Assembly (NCBI GenBank): GCA_963724365.1
Contig: CAVRUR010000017.1
Span: 1-64,000 of the forward strand
From: JALORV01 sp963724365
GTDB lineage: Bacteria > Pseudomonadota > Gammaproteobacteria > Burkholderiales > Burkholderiaceae_F
Direction of reading: 5' to 3'
DNA: 64,000 nt
Program-made: the position numbers and the translations under genes
The notes under the pieces: generated by a model
What the model was told of the DNA's origin: nothing
What the model saw: the letters and a program-made list of their open reading frames with translations, nothing else
Database searches by the model: none
In this document: positions 1 through 10,467 of the stretch, in pieces
How the letters are laid out: every line of letters begins with the position of its first letter
How positions within the stretch are numbered: the first letter of the stretch is position 1

Positions 1-467
1 CTGCGCCGCCGCCGGAGCAAAGCGGTCGACCTCGCCGTGGGTCCGGGCGCGCAGGTCGAGTAGGCAGGCTTCAGCGCGGCTCCGCAGTGCGTCGAGGTTC
101 ACGCCAGGTGTGACCGCGAACAGCACGTGACGCACTCTCGCCCGCTCACCCACGGCGTAACGGGTGGGGTTGGCGGCATGAAAGCGTCGGCAAGTCGATC
201 GTCGGCGACCGGGCGCACGAGCTCGCATCCGAGCAGCGCGTCGATCGCGTCGGCGGCGGCTTCGCTGATGACACCGCGCGAGGGCGCTGGATCGGTCTTG
301 CGAAAGCAGCCCGGCGCGCATCGCGGCCTGACGCAACAGTTCAACGCCGGCGCGGCTTCGCAGCTCTTCTGCCGTCAGAGTCTCGTCGAGCGCCGCGATC
401 GCCACGCCGTCGACGCTCGCAGTGCCGGGCGTTGCATTCGCTCGGCCGGGGCGATGTGTCCCTGCAT
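1..467 (-). CDS. PpiC-type peptidyl-prolyl isomerase, frameshifted and cut by the left edge
   Basis: Directly downstream of narI on the same strand. The conserved protein can only be read by changing frame: a segment SVDGVAIAALDETLTAEELR and a downstream segment RYAVGERARVRHVLFAVTPG share one frame, while ISEAAADAIDALLGCELV between them sits in the frame one base over. The first switch looks like an extra base near 289-303, the second like a missing base near 170-180. The ATG overlapping the narI stop (467-465) is in yet another frame, so the N-terminus may hold a third indel. RHVLFAV is the start of the parvulin/PpiC fold. Prolyl isomerases of this family commonly follow narI in Betaproteobacteria, where a role in assembling the reductase is assumed. 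The left edge removes the C-terminus. Function is inferred. Whether the gene is broken or mis-sequenced cannot be told here. Confidence 0.6.
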
Positions 468-1192
468 CACGATGCCCGACTCGGAGTGTTCTGGCCGGCC
501 GGCACATTCAGGCGCCGGGACCGCACGATCTGGTACGGGCGGAACACATATGTGAGCGAGGCGAGCCCGCTCCACACATGGACCAGCCGGCTGAACGGCA
601 GCAGCAGGAAGATCGTCATGCCCAGCACCATGTGCACCTTGAATGGCCAGGCGATCTCTGCCAGCAGATTGGCATCGGGGCGGAACGTCGCCACGCCCTG
701 AAGGTAGCTGGACAGGATCAGCATCGCGTGCGCGTCGACACGGTGCGCGTACGACAGCGGCAGCGTGATCAGCCCGAGCACCAGCTGCACCCACAGGATG
801 ATGAGGATCGCCAGGTCGGTTCGGTGGCTGGTAAGCCTTATGCGCGGATCGAACAGACGCCGGTGCAGCAGCATGGACAGTCCGATGAAGCAGCTCAGCC
901 CTGCGAGACCACCGGAGACGATGGCGAACAGCTGCTTGGTCGGCGGGCTGATGAAGGGCTCGTAGACCCAGTGCGGCGTCAGAAGTCCTACGGTATGGCC
1001 GAACAGCAGGAACAGGATGCCGATGTGAAAGAGGTTGCTGCCCCACCGCAGCTGCTTGGCCCGCAGCATCTGCGACGAATCGCTCTTCCACGTGTACTGG
1101 TCGCGGTCGAAACGGGCCAGGCTGCCCATGAAGAAGAACGCCAGGCAGATGTAGGGATACACGTTGAAGAAGAAATCGGTGAGCATCTTCAT
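467..1192 (-). CDS. narI: Respiratory nitrate reductase gamma subunit (cytochrome b)
   Basis: Membrane anchor of the NarGHI complex; it takes electrons from quinol at the periplasmic side and passes them through two b haems to NarH. The 241-residue protein has five hydrophobic segments. All four haem-ligand histidines fall at the same residue numbers as in E. coli NarI: H56 (LFHIG), H66 (FGHTV), H187 (KVHMV) and H205 (LVHVW). The ATG at 1192 is chosen because a GAGGAG ribosome-binding site lies just upstream and it follows the narJ stop by 10 bp. The longer reading in this frame runs into narJ and is rejected. Fourth gene of narGHJI. Confidence 0.95.
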   Translation of the reverse strand: MKMLTDFFFNVYPYICLAFFFMGSLARFDRDQYTWKSDSSQMLRAKQLRWGSNLFHIGILFLLFGHTVGLLTPHWVYEPFISPPTKQLFAIVSGGLAGLSCFIGLSMLLHRRLFDPRIRLTSHRTDLAILIILWVQLVLGLITLPLSYAHRVDAHAMLILSSYLQGVATFRPDANLLAEIAWPFKVHMVLGMTIFLLLPFSRLVHVWSGLASLTYVFRPYQIVRSRRLNVPAGQNTPSRAS

Positions 1193-1202
1193 GGTGTTCT
1201 CC

Positions 1203-1904
1203 TCAGACGGCCGCGCGCTGCGGTCGGGCGGGGCGGACGATGTGGACGGGCTGCGCCTCGTTCGGACGCGACTGGCCCTGGGCACTGCAGCCGCCGAAGG
1301 CTTCGGGCTCGGCCCAGCTCTCGTCGATCGCGGGCTCGGCGGGCAGAGCGACCTTCTCGGCGCGCTCGCCGGCCAGGTCGAGCACGGCGGCCAGCACGCT
1401 GGCGTAGGGACTCTGTCGTTCCAGCAGCGCGCTGAAAATGGCACGCACGATGTGGGCGGTCTCGCGCAGGAAGGCCTGCGCCTGCTCGGGCGGCTGCGTG
1501 CTCGCGAACTCCAGCACGACCGGCAGGTAGTCGGGCAGTTCGCTCGGAGCAAACAGCAGTCCGGCACGCTCGTAGGTCTGTGCAAGGTCGACCATCGCCG
1601 GGCCGCGGTCGCGGCTGTCGCCGTGCACGTGTTCGAACAGGTGCAGCGCCGTGCGACGGCCTCGGTCGAAGAGCTCGACGTACTCGGCCTCGGCGCGCAG
1701 TCCGCCGACGCCGCGAAGCCGGTCCATCAGCGTGTCGAGCTCGGTGAGCCGGCCCGCGTCGAGCGCCGCGTCGTCGTGCAGGGCGCGACGCAACTCGGGA
1801 ATTGCCGCTCGCATCTCGGCGTCTGGATAGCGCAGCAGCCAGGCCAGCGCGCGCAGCGTGTGGGCCATTTTCAAGGGCGTGGGAGTGAATAGCCTCATGT
1901 TCAT
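1203..1904 (-). CDS. narJ: Nitrate reductase molybdenum cofactor assembly chaperone
   Basis: Cytoplasmic chaperone that binds apo-NarG and is needed for molybdopterin cofactor insertion and membrane assembly; it is not part of the final enzyme. The protein is 233 residues, the normal NarJ/TorD-family size, mostly helical, with the conserved N-terminal LRALAWLLRYPD and an internal YVELFDRGRRTALHLFEHVHGDSRDRG block typical of NarJ, read here as two adjacent motifs. The ATG at 1904 overlaps the narH TGA in an ATGA arrangement, so translation is likely coupled. A second in-frame ATG lies two codons downstream. Confidence 0.93.
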   Translation of the reverse strand: MNMRLFTPTPLKMAHTLRALAWLLRYPDAEMRAAIPELRRALHDDAALDAGRLTELDTLMDRLRGVGGLRAEAEYVELFDRGRRTALHLFEHVHGDSRDRGPAMVDLAQTYERAGLLFAPSELPDYLPVVLEFASTQPPEQAQAFLRETAHIVRAIFSALLERQSPYASVLAAVLDLAGERAEKVALPAEPAIDESWAEPEAFGGCSAQGQSRPNEAQPVHIVRPARPQRAAV

Positions 1905-3425
1905 ACCGTCGCCTTGATCGGGATCGTCCGCTTCTTCTCGCTGCCGAAGAGACTCGTCTCGCTGACGCCCTCGCTGCAGCCGTTGCCGAAGGAAAAGCCG
2001 CAGCCGCCGCGCACGTTGAACGCGTTCTCGGCGTACTCGCGGTGCGTGGTCGGGATCACGAAGCGATCCTCGTAGTTCGCGATCGCCATCACGCGGTACA
2101 TGTCCTCGACCTCGGCACGCGTCAGGCCGACGCGCTCGAGCACGGCGGGCTTGTCGACGCCATCGACGTGGCGGCTGCGCATGAAGACGCGCATCGCCAT
2201 CATCCTTTCCAGGGCCCGCGCGACGGGCTCCTCGTCGCCGGCGGTCAGCAGGTTGGCGAGATACTTCAGCGGAATGCGCAGGCTGCGCACGTCGGGCAAT
2301 TCGCCGTTCATGCCGATGTCACCCGCCTGGGCGCGCGATGTCACCGGCGACAGCGGCGGGATGTACCAGACCATCGGCAGCGTGCGGTACTCGGGGTGCA
2401 GCGGCAACGCCACGCGCCAGTCGACTGCCATCTTGTAGACGGGCGAAGTCTTCGCCGCGGCGAGCCACGCTTCGGGGATGCCGTCGGCCCGCGCCTGCTC
2501 GATGACGCGCGGATCGTTCGGATCGAGAAAGATGCCGAGCTGGGCCGAGTACAGGTTGCTGTCGTGCTCGGTGCTTGCAGCCTCGGCGATGCGGTCGGCG
2601 TCGTACAGCAGCACGCCGAGATAGCGAATGCGACCGACGCAGGTTTCCGAGCACACCGTCGGCTGGCCCGCCTCGATGCGCGGGTAGCAGAAGATGCACT
2701 TCTCGGCCTTGCCGCTCTTCCAGTTGTAGTAGATCTTCTTGTACGGGCAGCCCGAGACGCACATGCGCCAGCCGCGGCACTTGTCCTGGTCGATCAGCAC
2801 GATGCCGTCTTCCTCGCGCTTGTAGATCGAGCCCGACGGGCAGCTCGCGACGCACGCCGGATTGAGGCAGTGCTCGCATAGCCGCGGCAGGTACATCATG
2901 AAGGTGTTCTCGAACTGCCCGTAGATCTCCTTCTGGATGTCGTCGAAGTTGCGGTCCTTGCTGCGCTTGGAAAACTCGCCGCCCAGGATCTCCTCCCAGT
3001 TCGGGCCCCATTCGATCTTCTCCATGCGCTGCCCGGTGATCAGCGAACGCGGACGCGCGGTCGGCGCCGCCTTCATCTCGGGCGCCGAGTGCAGGTGGTC
3101 GTAGTCGAATGTGAACGGCTCGTAGTAGTCGTCGATCTCCGGCAGATTCGGGTTGGCGAAGATCTTCATCAGGAGCTGCCACTTGCCGCCCTGGCGCGGG
3201 ACGATCGAACCGTCGGACTTGCGGACCCAGCCGCCGTTCCACTTGTCCTGGTTCTCCCATTCCTTCGGATAGCCGATGCCCGGGCTTGGTCTCGACGTTG
3301 TTGAACCAGGCGTACTCGACGCCCGGTCGACTGGTCCAGACGTTCTTGCAGGTGACGCTGCAGGTGTGGCATCCGATGCACTTGTCGAGATTCAGCACCA
3401 TGCCGATCTGTGCGCGTACTTTCAT
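1901..3425 (-). CDS. narH: Respiratory nitrate reductase beta subunit (iron-sulfur), one frameshift
   Basis: Electron-transfer subunit carrying three [4Fe-4S] clusters and one [3Fe-4S] cluster between NarI and NarG. The start MKVRAQIGMVLNLDKCIGCH and the first cysteine cluster (CIGCHTCSVTC) are in one frame. The rest, including CEHCLNPACVASCPSG, DKCRGWRMCVSGCPYKK and CIFCYPR, is in the next frame. The switch occurs at a CCC-GGG run at 3279-3284. Removing one base there restores KPGIGYPKEW and a 507-residue protein, the family length. The third cluster contains CRGW, the Trp-for-Cys change that gives NarH its [3Fe-4S] centre. The gene starts 27 bp after narG and ends overlapping narJ. The frameshift is most simply a sequence error. 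Confidence 0.93.
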
Positions 3426-3452
3426 GTGTCAGCTCCTTTCTGATCGGCGTGG

Positions 3453-6400
3453 TTAGGGGTTTTCGCCCTGCGACTGGAATGCCTTCGCGAGATAGTCATC
3501 GCGCGGCGTGTCCAGCCAGTCGACCTTCTTCATCTTGCGCACGACGACGAACTCGTCGCGGTTGGTGCCGATGGTCCCGTAGTAGTTGAAGCCGTAGGAC
3601 AGTTGCGCATAGCCGCCGATCATGTGCGTCGGCTTGGTGACGATGCGCGTCACCGAGTTGTGGATCCCGCCCCTGACGCCGGTGATCTCCGAGCCCGGCG
3701 TGTTGATGATCTTTTCCTGCGCGTGATACATCATCGTCATGCCGGGGTTGACGCGCTGGCTCACCACCGCGCGCGCCGCGATCGCGCCGTTGATGTTGAA
3801 GATCTCGATCCAGTCGTTGTCTTCGATGCCGGCCTTCTTCGCATCGTCCTCGCTGAGCCAGACGACCGGGCCGCCGCGGTTCAGCGTCAGCATCATCAGG
3901 TTGTCGCTGTAGGTGGAGTGGATGCCCCACTTCTGGTGCGGCGTGATGAAGTTGAGCAGGATCTCCGGGTTGCCGTTGGGCTTGATGTTGTGGATGCCCG
4001 AGGTGGTCTTGAGATCGACCGGCGGGCGATAGCTCGAGAAGCCTTCGCCGAACGCGATCATCCAGGGGTGGTCCTGGTAGAACTGCTGGCGGCCGGTCAG
4101 CGTGCGCCACGGAATCAGCTCGTGCACGTTGGTGTAGCCGGCGTTGTACGAGACCTTCTCGCTTTCGAGCCCCGACCACGTCGGTGAAGAAATGATCTTG
4201 CGCGGCTGCGCCAGCACGTCGCGGTAGCGGATCTTCTCGTCCTCGCGGTGCAGTGCCAGGTGCGCGTGCTCGCGGCCGGTGATCTTCGAAAGCGCCTCCC
4301 AGGCCTTCACCGCGACGTGGCCGTTCGTCTCGGGGGCGAGCTGCAGGATCACCTCGCAGGCGTCGACGTCGCTGACGATGCGCGGACGGCCGTCGGTGTC
4401 GACGCCGTTCAGTTCGCCGAGCTGCTGGACCTCGGTCTGGGTGTTCCAGCCGATGCCCTTGCCGCCGTTGCCGACCTTGGCCATCAGCGGGCCGAGCGAG
4501 GTGAAGCGCTTGTAGACGTTCGGATAGTCGCGCTCGACCACCGCGATCTGCGGCGCCGTCTTGCCGGGGATCAGCTCGCACTGGCCCTTCTTCCACTCCT
4601 TCACGTCGAGCGGCTGCGCAAGCTCCGCCGGCGTGTCGTGCATCAGCGGCGTCAGCACGATTTCCTTCTCGACGCCGAGGTGGCCGACGCAGACTTCGCT
4701 GAACGCCTTGGCGAAGCCCTTGTAGATCTCCCAGTCGGAGCGGGACTGCCACACGGGGTCGACCGCGGCCGACAGCGGGTGGATGAACGGGTGCATGTCG
4801 CTGGTGTTGAGGTCGTTCTTCTCGTACCAGCTCGCGGTCGGCAGCACGATGTCGCTGTACAGGCAGGTCGTGCTCATGCGGAAGTCGAGCGTGACCAGCA
4901 GGTCGAGCTTGCCTTCCGGCGCCTGCGCGTGCCACTTCACTTCGGTCGGCTTGGCCTCGTCCTTGCCGAGGTCCTTGCCCTGCACGCCGTTTTCGGTGCC
5001 GAGAAGGTGCTTGCAGAAGTACTCGTGGCCCTTGCCGCTCGAGCCGAGCAGGTTGGATCGCCAGACGAAGAGGTTGCGCGGCCAGTTCTGCGGCGCGTCC
5101 GGGTCCTCGCAGCTCATCTGCAGGCTGCCGTCCTTCAGCGCCCGCACGACGTAGTCCTTCGGGTCCAGCCCCGCGGCCTGCGCGTCCTTGACCACCTTCA
5201 GCGGGTTGGTCTTCAGCTGTGGCGCGCTCGGCAGCCAGCCCATGCGCTCGGCGCGCACGTTGTAGTCGATGAAGCTGCCACCGAACGCCTTCCTGTCCGC
5301 CAGCGGCGAGAGAACCTCCTCGACGCCCAGTTTCTCGTAGCGCCACTGGTCGGTGTGCGCGTAGAAAAACGAGGTCGAATTCTGCTGGCGCGGCGGACGG
5401 ATCCAGTCGAGCGCGAATGCGAGCGCGGTCCAGCCGGTCTGCGGCCGCAGCTTTTCCTGGCCGACGTAGTGCGCCCAGCCGCCGCCGCTCTGGCCGACGC
5501 AGCCGCACAGCATCAGCAGGTTGATCACGCCGCGGTAGTTCATGTCGGCGTGGTACCAGTGGTTCATCGCCGCGCCGATGATGATCATCGACTTGCCGTG
5601 CGTCTTGTCGGCGTTGTCGGCGAACTGGCGCGCCACCGTGATGACCTGGTCGCGCGGCACCCCGGTGATCTTCTCCTGCCAGGCCGGCGTGTACGGCGCG
5701 TTGTCGTCGTAGTCCTTGGCACCGCTGCCGAGCCCGCGGTCGATGCCGTACTGCGCGGCCTGCAGGTCGAACACGGTCGCGACCAGCGCCTCGGTGCCGT
5801 CGGCCAGTCGCAGCCGCACCGCGGGGACTTTCGCGCGATTCAGTTCGCCCTGCTGAGAGTTGTTCGGAAAGTGCGGTGTGTTCGCGCCGGCGAAGTAGGG
5901 GAACGCGACCTCGACGACTTCGTGTTTCTGGCTCTCCTCGAGCACCGAGAGCTTGAGCTTCACGTCCGCATGGGTGCGGCCTTCCTTGGCTTCGAGATTC
6001 CACTTGCCGGCGTCGGCGCGACCGTCCGGGCCCCAGCGGAAACCGATCGAGCCATTGGGAACGACCACCTGGCCGGCTGCGTCGAAGGCGACCGACTTCC
6101 AGTCCGGGTTGTTGTCCTGGCCGAGCTTGTCGGCGAAGTCGCTGGCGCGCACGTAGCGGCCCGGCGCCACCACCTTGCTGCCGTCCGCCAGTGTCGTGTC
6201 GTCGAGCCGCAGCAGCAGCGGCAGATCGGTGTAGCGCCGCGCGTAGTCGTCGAAGTACGCGGAGCGCTTGTTGAAGTAGAACTCCTTCAGCGCGACGTGA
6301 CCCATCGCCATCGCCAGGGCGGCATCGGTGCCCTGCTTGGGATGCATCCAGAGGTCGGCGAGCTTCGCGACTTCGGAGTAGTCCGGCGTGACCGCAACGG

Positions 6401-7245
6401 TCTTCGCGCCCTTGTATCGGACCTCGGTGAAGAAGTGCGCGTCCGGGCGTGCGCGTCTGCGGGACGTTGCTGCCCCAGGCGATGATGTAGGTCGAGTTGT
6501 ACCAGTCGGCACTCTCCGGCACGTCGGTCTGCTCGCCCCAGATCTGCGGGCTCGCCGGGGGCAGGTCGCAGTACCAGTCGTAGAAGCTCATGCAGACGCC
6601 GCCGATCAGCGACAGGTAGCGGCTGCCCGCGGCGTAACTCACCATGCTCATCGCGGGAATCGGCGAGAAGCCGATGACGCGATCAGGGCCGTGCGTCTTG
6701 ATCGTGTAGACGTTGGCGGCGGCGATCAGCTGGTTGACTTCGTCCCAGCTCGAGCGCACGAAGCCGCCCATGCCGCGCACCTTCTGGTAGTCACGACGCG
6801 CGGCCGGGTCCTCGACGATCGTGGCCCACGCATCGACGGCGCCTTTTCCTGACTCTTTGGCAACCTTCAGTGCGGCGCGCCAGCGCTCGAGCAGCCGTCC
6901 GCGCACCATCGGGTACTTGAGCCGGTTGGCGCTGTAGAGATACCAGGAGTACGAGGCGCCGCGGGCGCAGCCGCGCGGCTCGTGATTCGGCAGGTCGGCA
7001 CGCGTACGCGGGTAGTCGGTCTGCTGAGTTTCCCAGGTGACGATGCCGCCCTTGACGTAGATCTTCCACGAGCAGGAGCCCGTGCAGTTCACGCCGTGGG
7101 TGGAGCGCACGATCTTGTCGTGCGACCAGCGGTTGCGGTAGGCGTCTTCCCAGGTGCGGTCTTCGCCGGTTGCCACGCCGTGGCCGTTGGCGAATTCCTC
7201 CTTCGGCAGCGTGAAGTGCGTCAGGCGATCGAGAAAGTGACTCAT
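3453..7245 (-). CDS. narG: Respiratory nitrate reductase alpha subunit, one frameshift
   Basis: Catalytic molybdenum subunit reducing nitrate to nitrite on the cytoplasmic side of the membrane. About 1263 residues once corrected, matching NarG. The N-terminal iron-sulfur motif is the NarG-type histidine version (THGVNCTGSCSWK, HxxxCxxxC, then CARGASYSW). The Mo-pocket region ADWYNSTYIIAWGSN is conserved. The frame changes right after NVPQTRTP at a CCGGG stretch (6443-6447); dropping one base restores NVPQTRTPDAHFFTEV. The downstream 1000 residues are intact (for example GHEYFCKHLLG, LDFRMSTTCLYSDIVLPTA). It follows narK2 by 22 bp. A very long open frame on the opposite strand is a GC-driven shadow. 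Confidence 0.95.
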
Positions 7246-7267
7246 GTGTGTCTCCGCAGCAGAGGGA

Positions 7268-8917
7268 TCAGGGGTTCTTCACGTACGCATTGCGACGCAG
7301 GTAGAACCACCAGTTCAGGATCAGGCACAGCGCATAGAAGATCGCGAAGCCGTACATCGCGTACTGCGGCGTGCCGGCCTTGATCTGGTCGCCGATGACG
7401 ATCGGGGCGACGAACGCGCCATAGGCGGCGATCGCCGAGGTCCAGCCCAGCACCGGGCCGGCCTGCGTGCGGTCGAAGATCACGCCGATGGTGCGGAAGG
7501 TCGAGCCGTTACCGATGCCGCTGGCAAAGAACAGCACGATGAACAGGCCGAGGAAGGCCGGGAAGTACTGCTCCGGCGTCGGCGAGGCATAGGCCTGCAT
7601 CATCACGTAGCCCACCGCCACCGAGGCGATCACCATCACCACCGAGATGACCTGCGTGACGATGGAGCCGCCCAGCTTGTCGGAGATCCAGCCGCCGATC
7701 GGGCGCACCGCGGCGCCGACGAAGGGGCCGATCCAGGCATAGGCCAGAACCGTCGGGGCGTTCGGGTTGTTCAGCGTGTGCTGCATCACGCCGTTGGCGT
7801 CCGGCTGGTGGATGACGCCGAAGATCACCTTCATCGACAGCGGCAGCGCCATCGAGAAGCCGATGAACGAGCCGAAGGTGACGATGTAGAGCAGCGTCAT
7901 CGACCAGGTGTGCTTGTCCTTGAAGATCGCGAACTGCTTGGCGATGCCTTCCTTCATCGGTCCGAAGGCCGCCAGGCGCATGATCAGCAGCGCGGCGATC
8001 ACGTCCAGCGGGATCGCGACCCACATGCTGATGAGCCCGAGGCCGGTCGGCTTGGGCAGGTACAGGTACAGCCCGAGGATCGACGGAATGAAAGCCAGCG
8101 TGTACAGGTAGGTGATCTTGGCGAAAGCGACGATCGGGTTGCCGGTGGCCGGCGACACCGTCTTCAGGTTGTTCATCCCGAACCAGCACAGGATCGACAG
8201 CGGCACCAGCGACAGCACCCAGGCGTAGCCCGCGTTCTGGATCCACGTCGACGTACCGGCCGTGATCTTGCCGAAGATCCACCCGCTGTCCTTCACGAGC
8301 GTCATCGGCTCACCGCCGAGCGCGCCGAAGAGGCCCACGGTCATTACCAGCGGAATCACGATCTGCATCGTGGTGACGCCGAAGTTGCCGATGCCTGCGT
8401 TGATGCCCAGCGCGGTGCCCTGCAGACGTTTCGGAAAGAAGGTGCTGATGTTCGACATCGAGCTGGCGAAATTGCCGCCGCCCACGCCCGACCACAGCGC
8501 CATCAGCTGAAATGCCCACAGTGGCCAGTCCTTGTGCTGCAGCACGATGCCGGTCCCAATCGCCGGGGCAAGCAGCATTGCCGTAGTCAGGAAGATCGTG
8601 TTGCGCCCACCGGCCAGGCGGATCAGGAACGACGCCGGAATGCGCATCGTCGCGCCCGCGATGCCTGCGATCGCCGTCAACGTGAAGAGTTCGGCCTGGC
8701 TGAATGGAAAGCCCAGGTTGAGCATCTGCACCGTGATGATTCCCCACATGCCCCAGACCGCGAATCCGCACAGCAGCGCGGGCACGGAAAGCAGGAGATT
8801 GCGGTAGGCGACCTTCTTTCCGGTGGACTCCCAGAACTCGTTGTCTTCCGGGCGCCAATCGACGATGTCGGCCGAACGAGAGACCTGCGGCGCGGGAATG
8901 GGTTTGACGGCGGACAT
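7268..8917 (-). CDS. narK2: Nitrate/nitrite antiporter, NarK2 type
   Basis: Major-facilitator permease of the nitrate/nitrite porter family, 549 residues, about 12 to 14 hydrophobic segments. A cytoplasmic N-terminal extension (IVDWRPEDNEFWESTGKKVA) precedes the first segment, as in NarK2-type proteins and the second half of fused NarK1K2. Family signatures include the glycine-rich GVGGGNFASSMSNIS and FASGIGNGSTFRTIG. In species with the pair, the NarK2 type is usually the nitrite-exporting antiporter; that assignment is from family knowledge. It lies 32 bp after narK1 and 22 bp before narG, evidently one operon. Confidence 0.92.
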   Translation of the reverse strand: MSAVKPIPAPQVSRSADIVDWRPEDNEFWESTGKKVAYRNLLLSVPALLCGFAVWGMWGIITVQMLNLGFPFSQAELFTLTAIAGIAGATMRIPASFLIRLAGGRNTIFLTTAMLLAPAIGTGIVLQHKDWPLWAFQLMALWSGVGGGNFASSMSNISTFFPKRLQGTALGINAGIGNFGVTTMQIVIPLVMTVGLFGALGGEPMTLVKDSGWIFGKITAGTSTWIQNAGYAWVLSLVPLSILCWFGMNNLKTVSPATGNPIVAFAKITYLYTLAFIPSILGLYLYLPKPTGLGLISMWVAIPLDVIAALLIMRLAAFGPMKEGIAKQFAIFKDKHTWSMTLLYIVTFGSFIGFSMALPLSMKVIFGVIHQPDANGVMQHTLNNPNAPTVLAYAWIGPFVGAAVRPIGGWISDKLGGSIVTQVISVVMVIASVAVGYVMMQAYASPTPEQYFPAFLGLFIVLFFASGIGNGSTFRTIGVIFDRTQAGPVLGWTSAIAAYGAFVAPIVIGDQIKAGTPQYAMYGFAIFYALCLILNWWFYLRRNAYVKNP

Positions 8918-8949
8918 GGTGCGATTCCTTCCTCGGTTCTCGGCGCTGC

Positions 8950-10233
8950 TCAGACGGCAGGCTTGGGTTCGCTGTGCACGACATCGCGCGTGCTGACTTC
9001 GGTGCGATACATCCAGATCAGCGAGACCCAGACCACGCCGTACATCAGCATGAAGGCGCTCGAACGCACGCCGGTGAGGTCGAGCAACGCGCCGAACATC
9101 ACCGGCAGGACGAAGCCGCCCAGGCCACCGGCGAGGCCGACGATGCCGGAGATCGTTCCGATGTTGGTCGGGTAGTCATCGGCGATGTACTTGAAGACAC
9201 TCGCCTTGCCGAAGGCCCAGGCCACGCCCAGCACGGCCATCAGCGTCGTGAAGCTCCAGACGTTGTGGGCGAGCGTGAACGTATATGGGCCATTGACCGT
9301 GGTCACCGTGTAGCTGGTGGCGGGATACGCCAGCAGGAACAGGCAGATCCAGCTCACCCACATGACCCACCAGGTCACTTTGTGCGCGCCCCACTTGTCG
9401 GCCATCCAGCCGCCGATGGCGCGCAGCACGCCGCCAGGCAGCGAGAAGCACGCCGCCAGCAGCGCGGCGATGCGGATGTCGAGTCCGAACTCGCCGACGT
9501 AGTAGTTGACCATCCACAGCGACAGCGCGACATAGCCGCCGAAGACGATCGAGTAGTACTGGCAGTACTTCCACACCGCCGGGTCGCGCAGTACCTCGAG
9601 CTGGCGGCGGTACGTGATGTGACCCGGAATCAGGTGCTTCGGGTCGCTGTAGGTGAAGAACCAGAAAGCGATCGCGGTGACCAGCATCGCGACGGCGTAG
9701 ACCTGCGGTACGAGGGCCCAGCCGAAGCCGACGACCAGCGCCGGCGCGACGAACTTGGTCACGGCGGCGCCCGAGTTGCCGGCACCGAAGACACCCATCG
9801 CGAAGCCCTGGTGCTTCTTGTCGAACCAGCGCGCGACATATGGCGTGCCGACCGAGAACGATCCACCGGCCAGCCCCACGAACAGACCGAGCACCAGGAA
9901 GTGCCAGTACGCCGTCGCGTAGGTGAGCAACCAGATCGGAATGACGGTGCTGATCATCAGCAGGAAAAAGACGATGCGGCCGCCGTACTTGTCGGTCCAC
10001 ATGCCGAGCGGTACCCGGATCAGCGAACCGGTCAGTACCGGCGTCGCGGTCAGCAGCCCGAACTGGGTCGCGTTCAGATCGAGCATCTTCTTGATCGGGA
10101 TGCCGATCACCGCGAACATCATCCAGATGGCGAAGCAGACCGTGAACGCGATCGTGCTCATGATCGCGACCGACCACTGCTGGGTTTTCAGGCTCGTCGT
10201 GCTAGCTATCGCACCTTGCGTTGCCGCGGCCAT
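8950..10233 (-). CDS. narK1: Nitrate transporter, NarK1 type
   Basis: First gene of the nitrate operon: a 427-residue major-facilitator protein with about 12 membrane segments. Signatures of the nitrate/nitrite porter family are FVGLAGGSFSVGTPYVARWF and GVFGAGNSGAAVTKF in the two conserved glycine-rich helices. NarK1-type members are generally nitrate/proton symporters, so the two NarK proteins together probably give uptake at start-up and exchange in steady state (inference). The ATG at 10233 has GGGAGG five bases upstream; the TTG one codon earlier is not needed. The upstream region holds an FNR-type box about 60 bp away. Confidence 0.92.
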   Translation of the reverse strand: MAAATQGAIASTTSLKTQQWSVAIMSTIAFTVCFAIWMMFAVIGIPIKKMLDLNATQFGLLTATPVLTGSLIRVPLGMWTDKYGGRIVFFLLMISTVIPIWLLTYATAYWHFLVLGLFVGLAGGSFSVGTPYVARWFDKKHQGFAMGVFGAGNSGAAVTKFVAPALVVGFGWALVPQVYAVAMLVTAIAFWFFTYSDPKHLIPGHITYRRQLEVLRDPAVWKYCQYYSIVFGGYVALSLWMVNYYVGEFGLDIRIAALLAACFSLPGGVLRAIGGWMADKWGAHKVTWWVMWVSWICLFLLAYPATSYTVTTVNGPYTFTLAHNVWSFTTLMAVLGVAWAFGKASVFKYIADDYPTNIGTISGIVGLAGGLGGFVLPVMFGALLDLTGVRSSAFMLMYGVVWVSLIWMYRTEVSTRDVVHSEPKPAV

Positions 10234-10287
10234 CAATGCCTCCCGGATGAATTGAGCGCGACGCTAGGCGGCAATGCACGCGATCTC

Positions 10288-10301
10288 GTGATTCACATCA
10301 A
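10288..10301. promoter_or_regulatory. FNR/ANR-type binding site upstream of narK1
   Basis: GTGATTCACATCAA matches the FNR consensus TTGAT-N4-ATCAA at 9 of 10 defined positions. Its centre is about 61 bp from the narK1 ATG. If it acts at -41.5, transcription would start near 10253 on the minus strand. A weak -10-like TAGCGT lies at 10266-10261. This fits oxygen control of narK1K2GHJI. Binding is predicted only. Confidence 0.75.
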
Positions 10302-10339
10302 ACCGGACAGGTGCTCTCGACCTCAGAGGAAAGACCCCG

Positions 10340-10355
10340 TACCTCGACCGGGGTA
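10340..10355. promoter_or_regulatory. NarL 7-2-7 heptamer pair between narK1 and narX
   Basis: TACCTCGACCGGGGTA consists of two inverted heptamers separated by 2 bp, the arrangement bound by NarL dimers. Each half matches the heptamer TACYYMT at 6 of 7 positions. A further heptamer copy, TACCCCG, follows at 10363-10369. The sites lie about 53 bp upstream of the FNR box relative to narK1 and about 110 bp before the narX start, so they may serve both directions. Confidence 0.65.
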
Positions 10356-10467
10356 ATCCTCGTACCCCGTTCCGCGCGACAATCCGTCCGCAGGAGGCAG
10401 GCTCACGATTGACGCCGGTCAGGCGCTGAACGCGGGCCGCCGCTACTGTCCGTCGCGGGAGTGATGC

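Noticed and set aside
4248..6485. 745-codon open frame on the plus strand opposite narG
   Set aside because: Antisense shadow of a highly conserved gene in GC-rich DNA. The translation is rich in Arg, Val, Ala, Asp and His without any domain.
7244..10356. Long plus-strand open frames opposite narK2 and narK1
   Set aside because: His/Asp/Arg-rich translations typical of the complement of membrane-protein codons; no ribosome-binding sites or domains.
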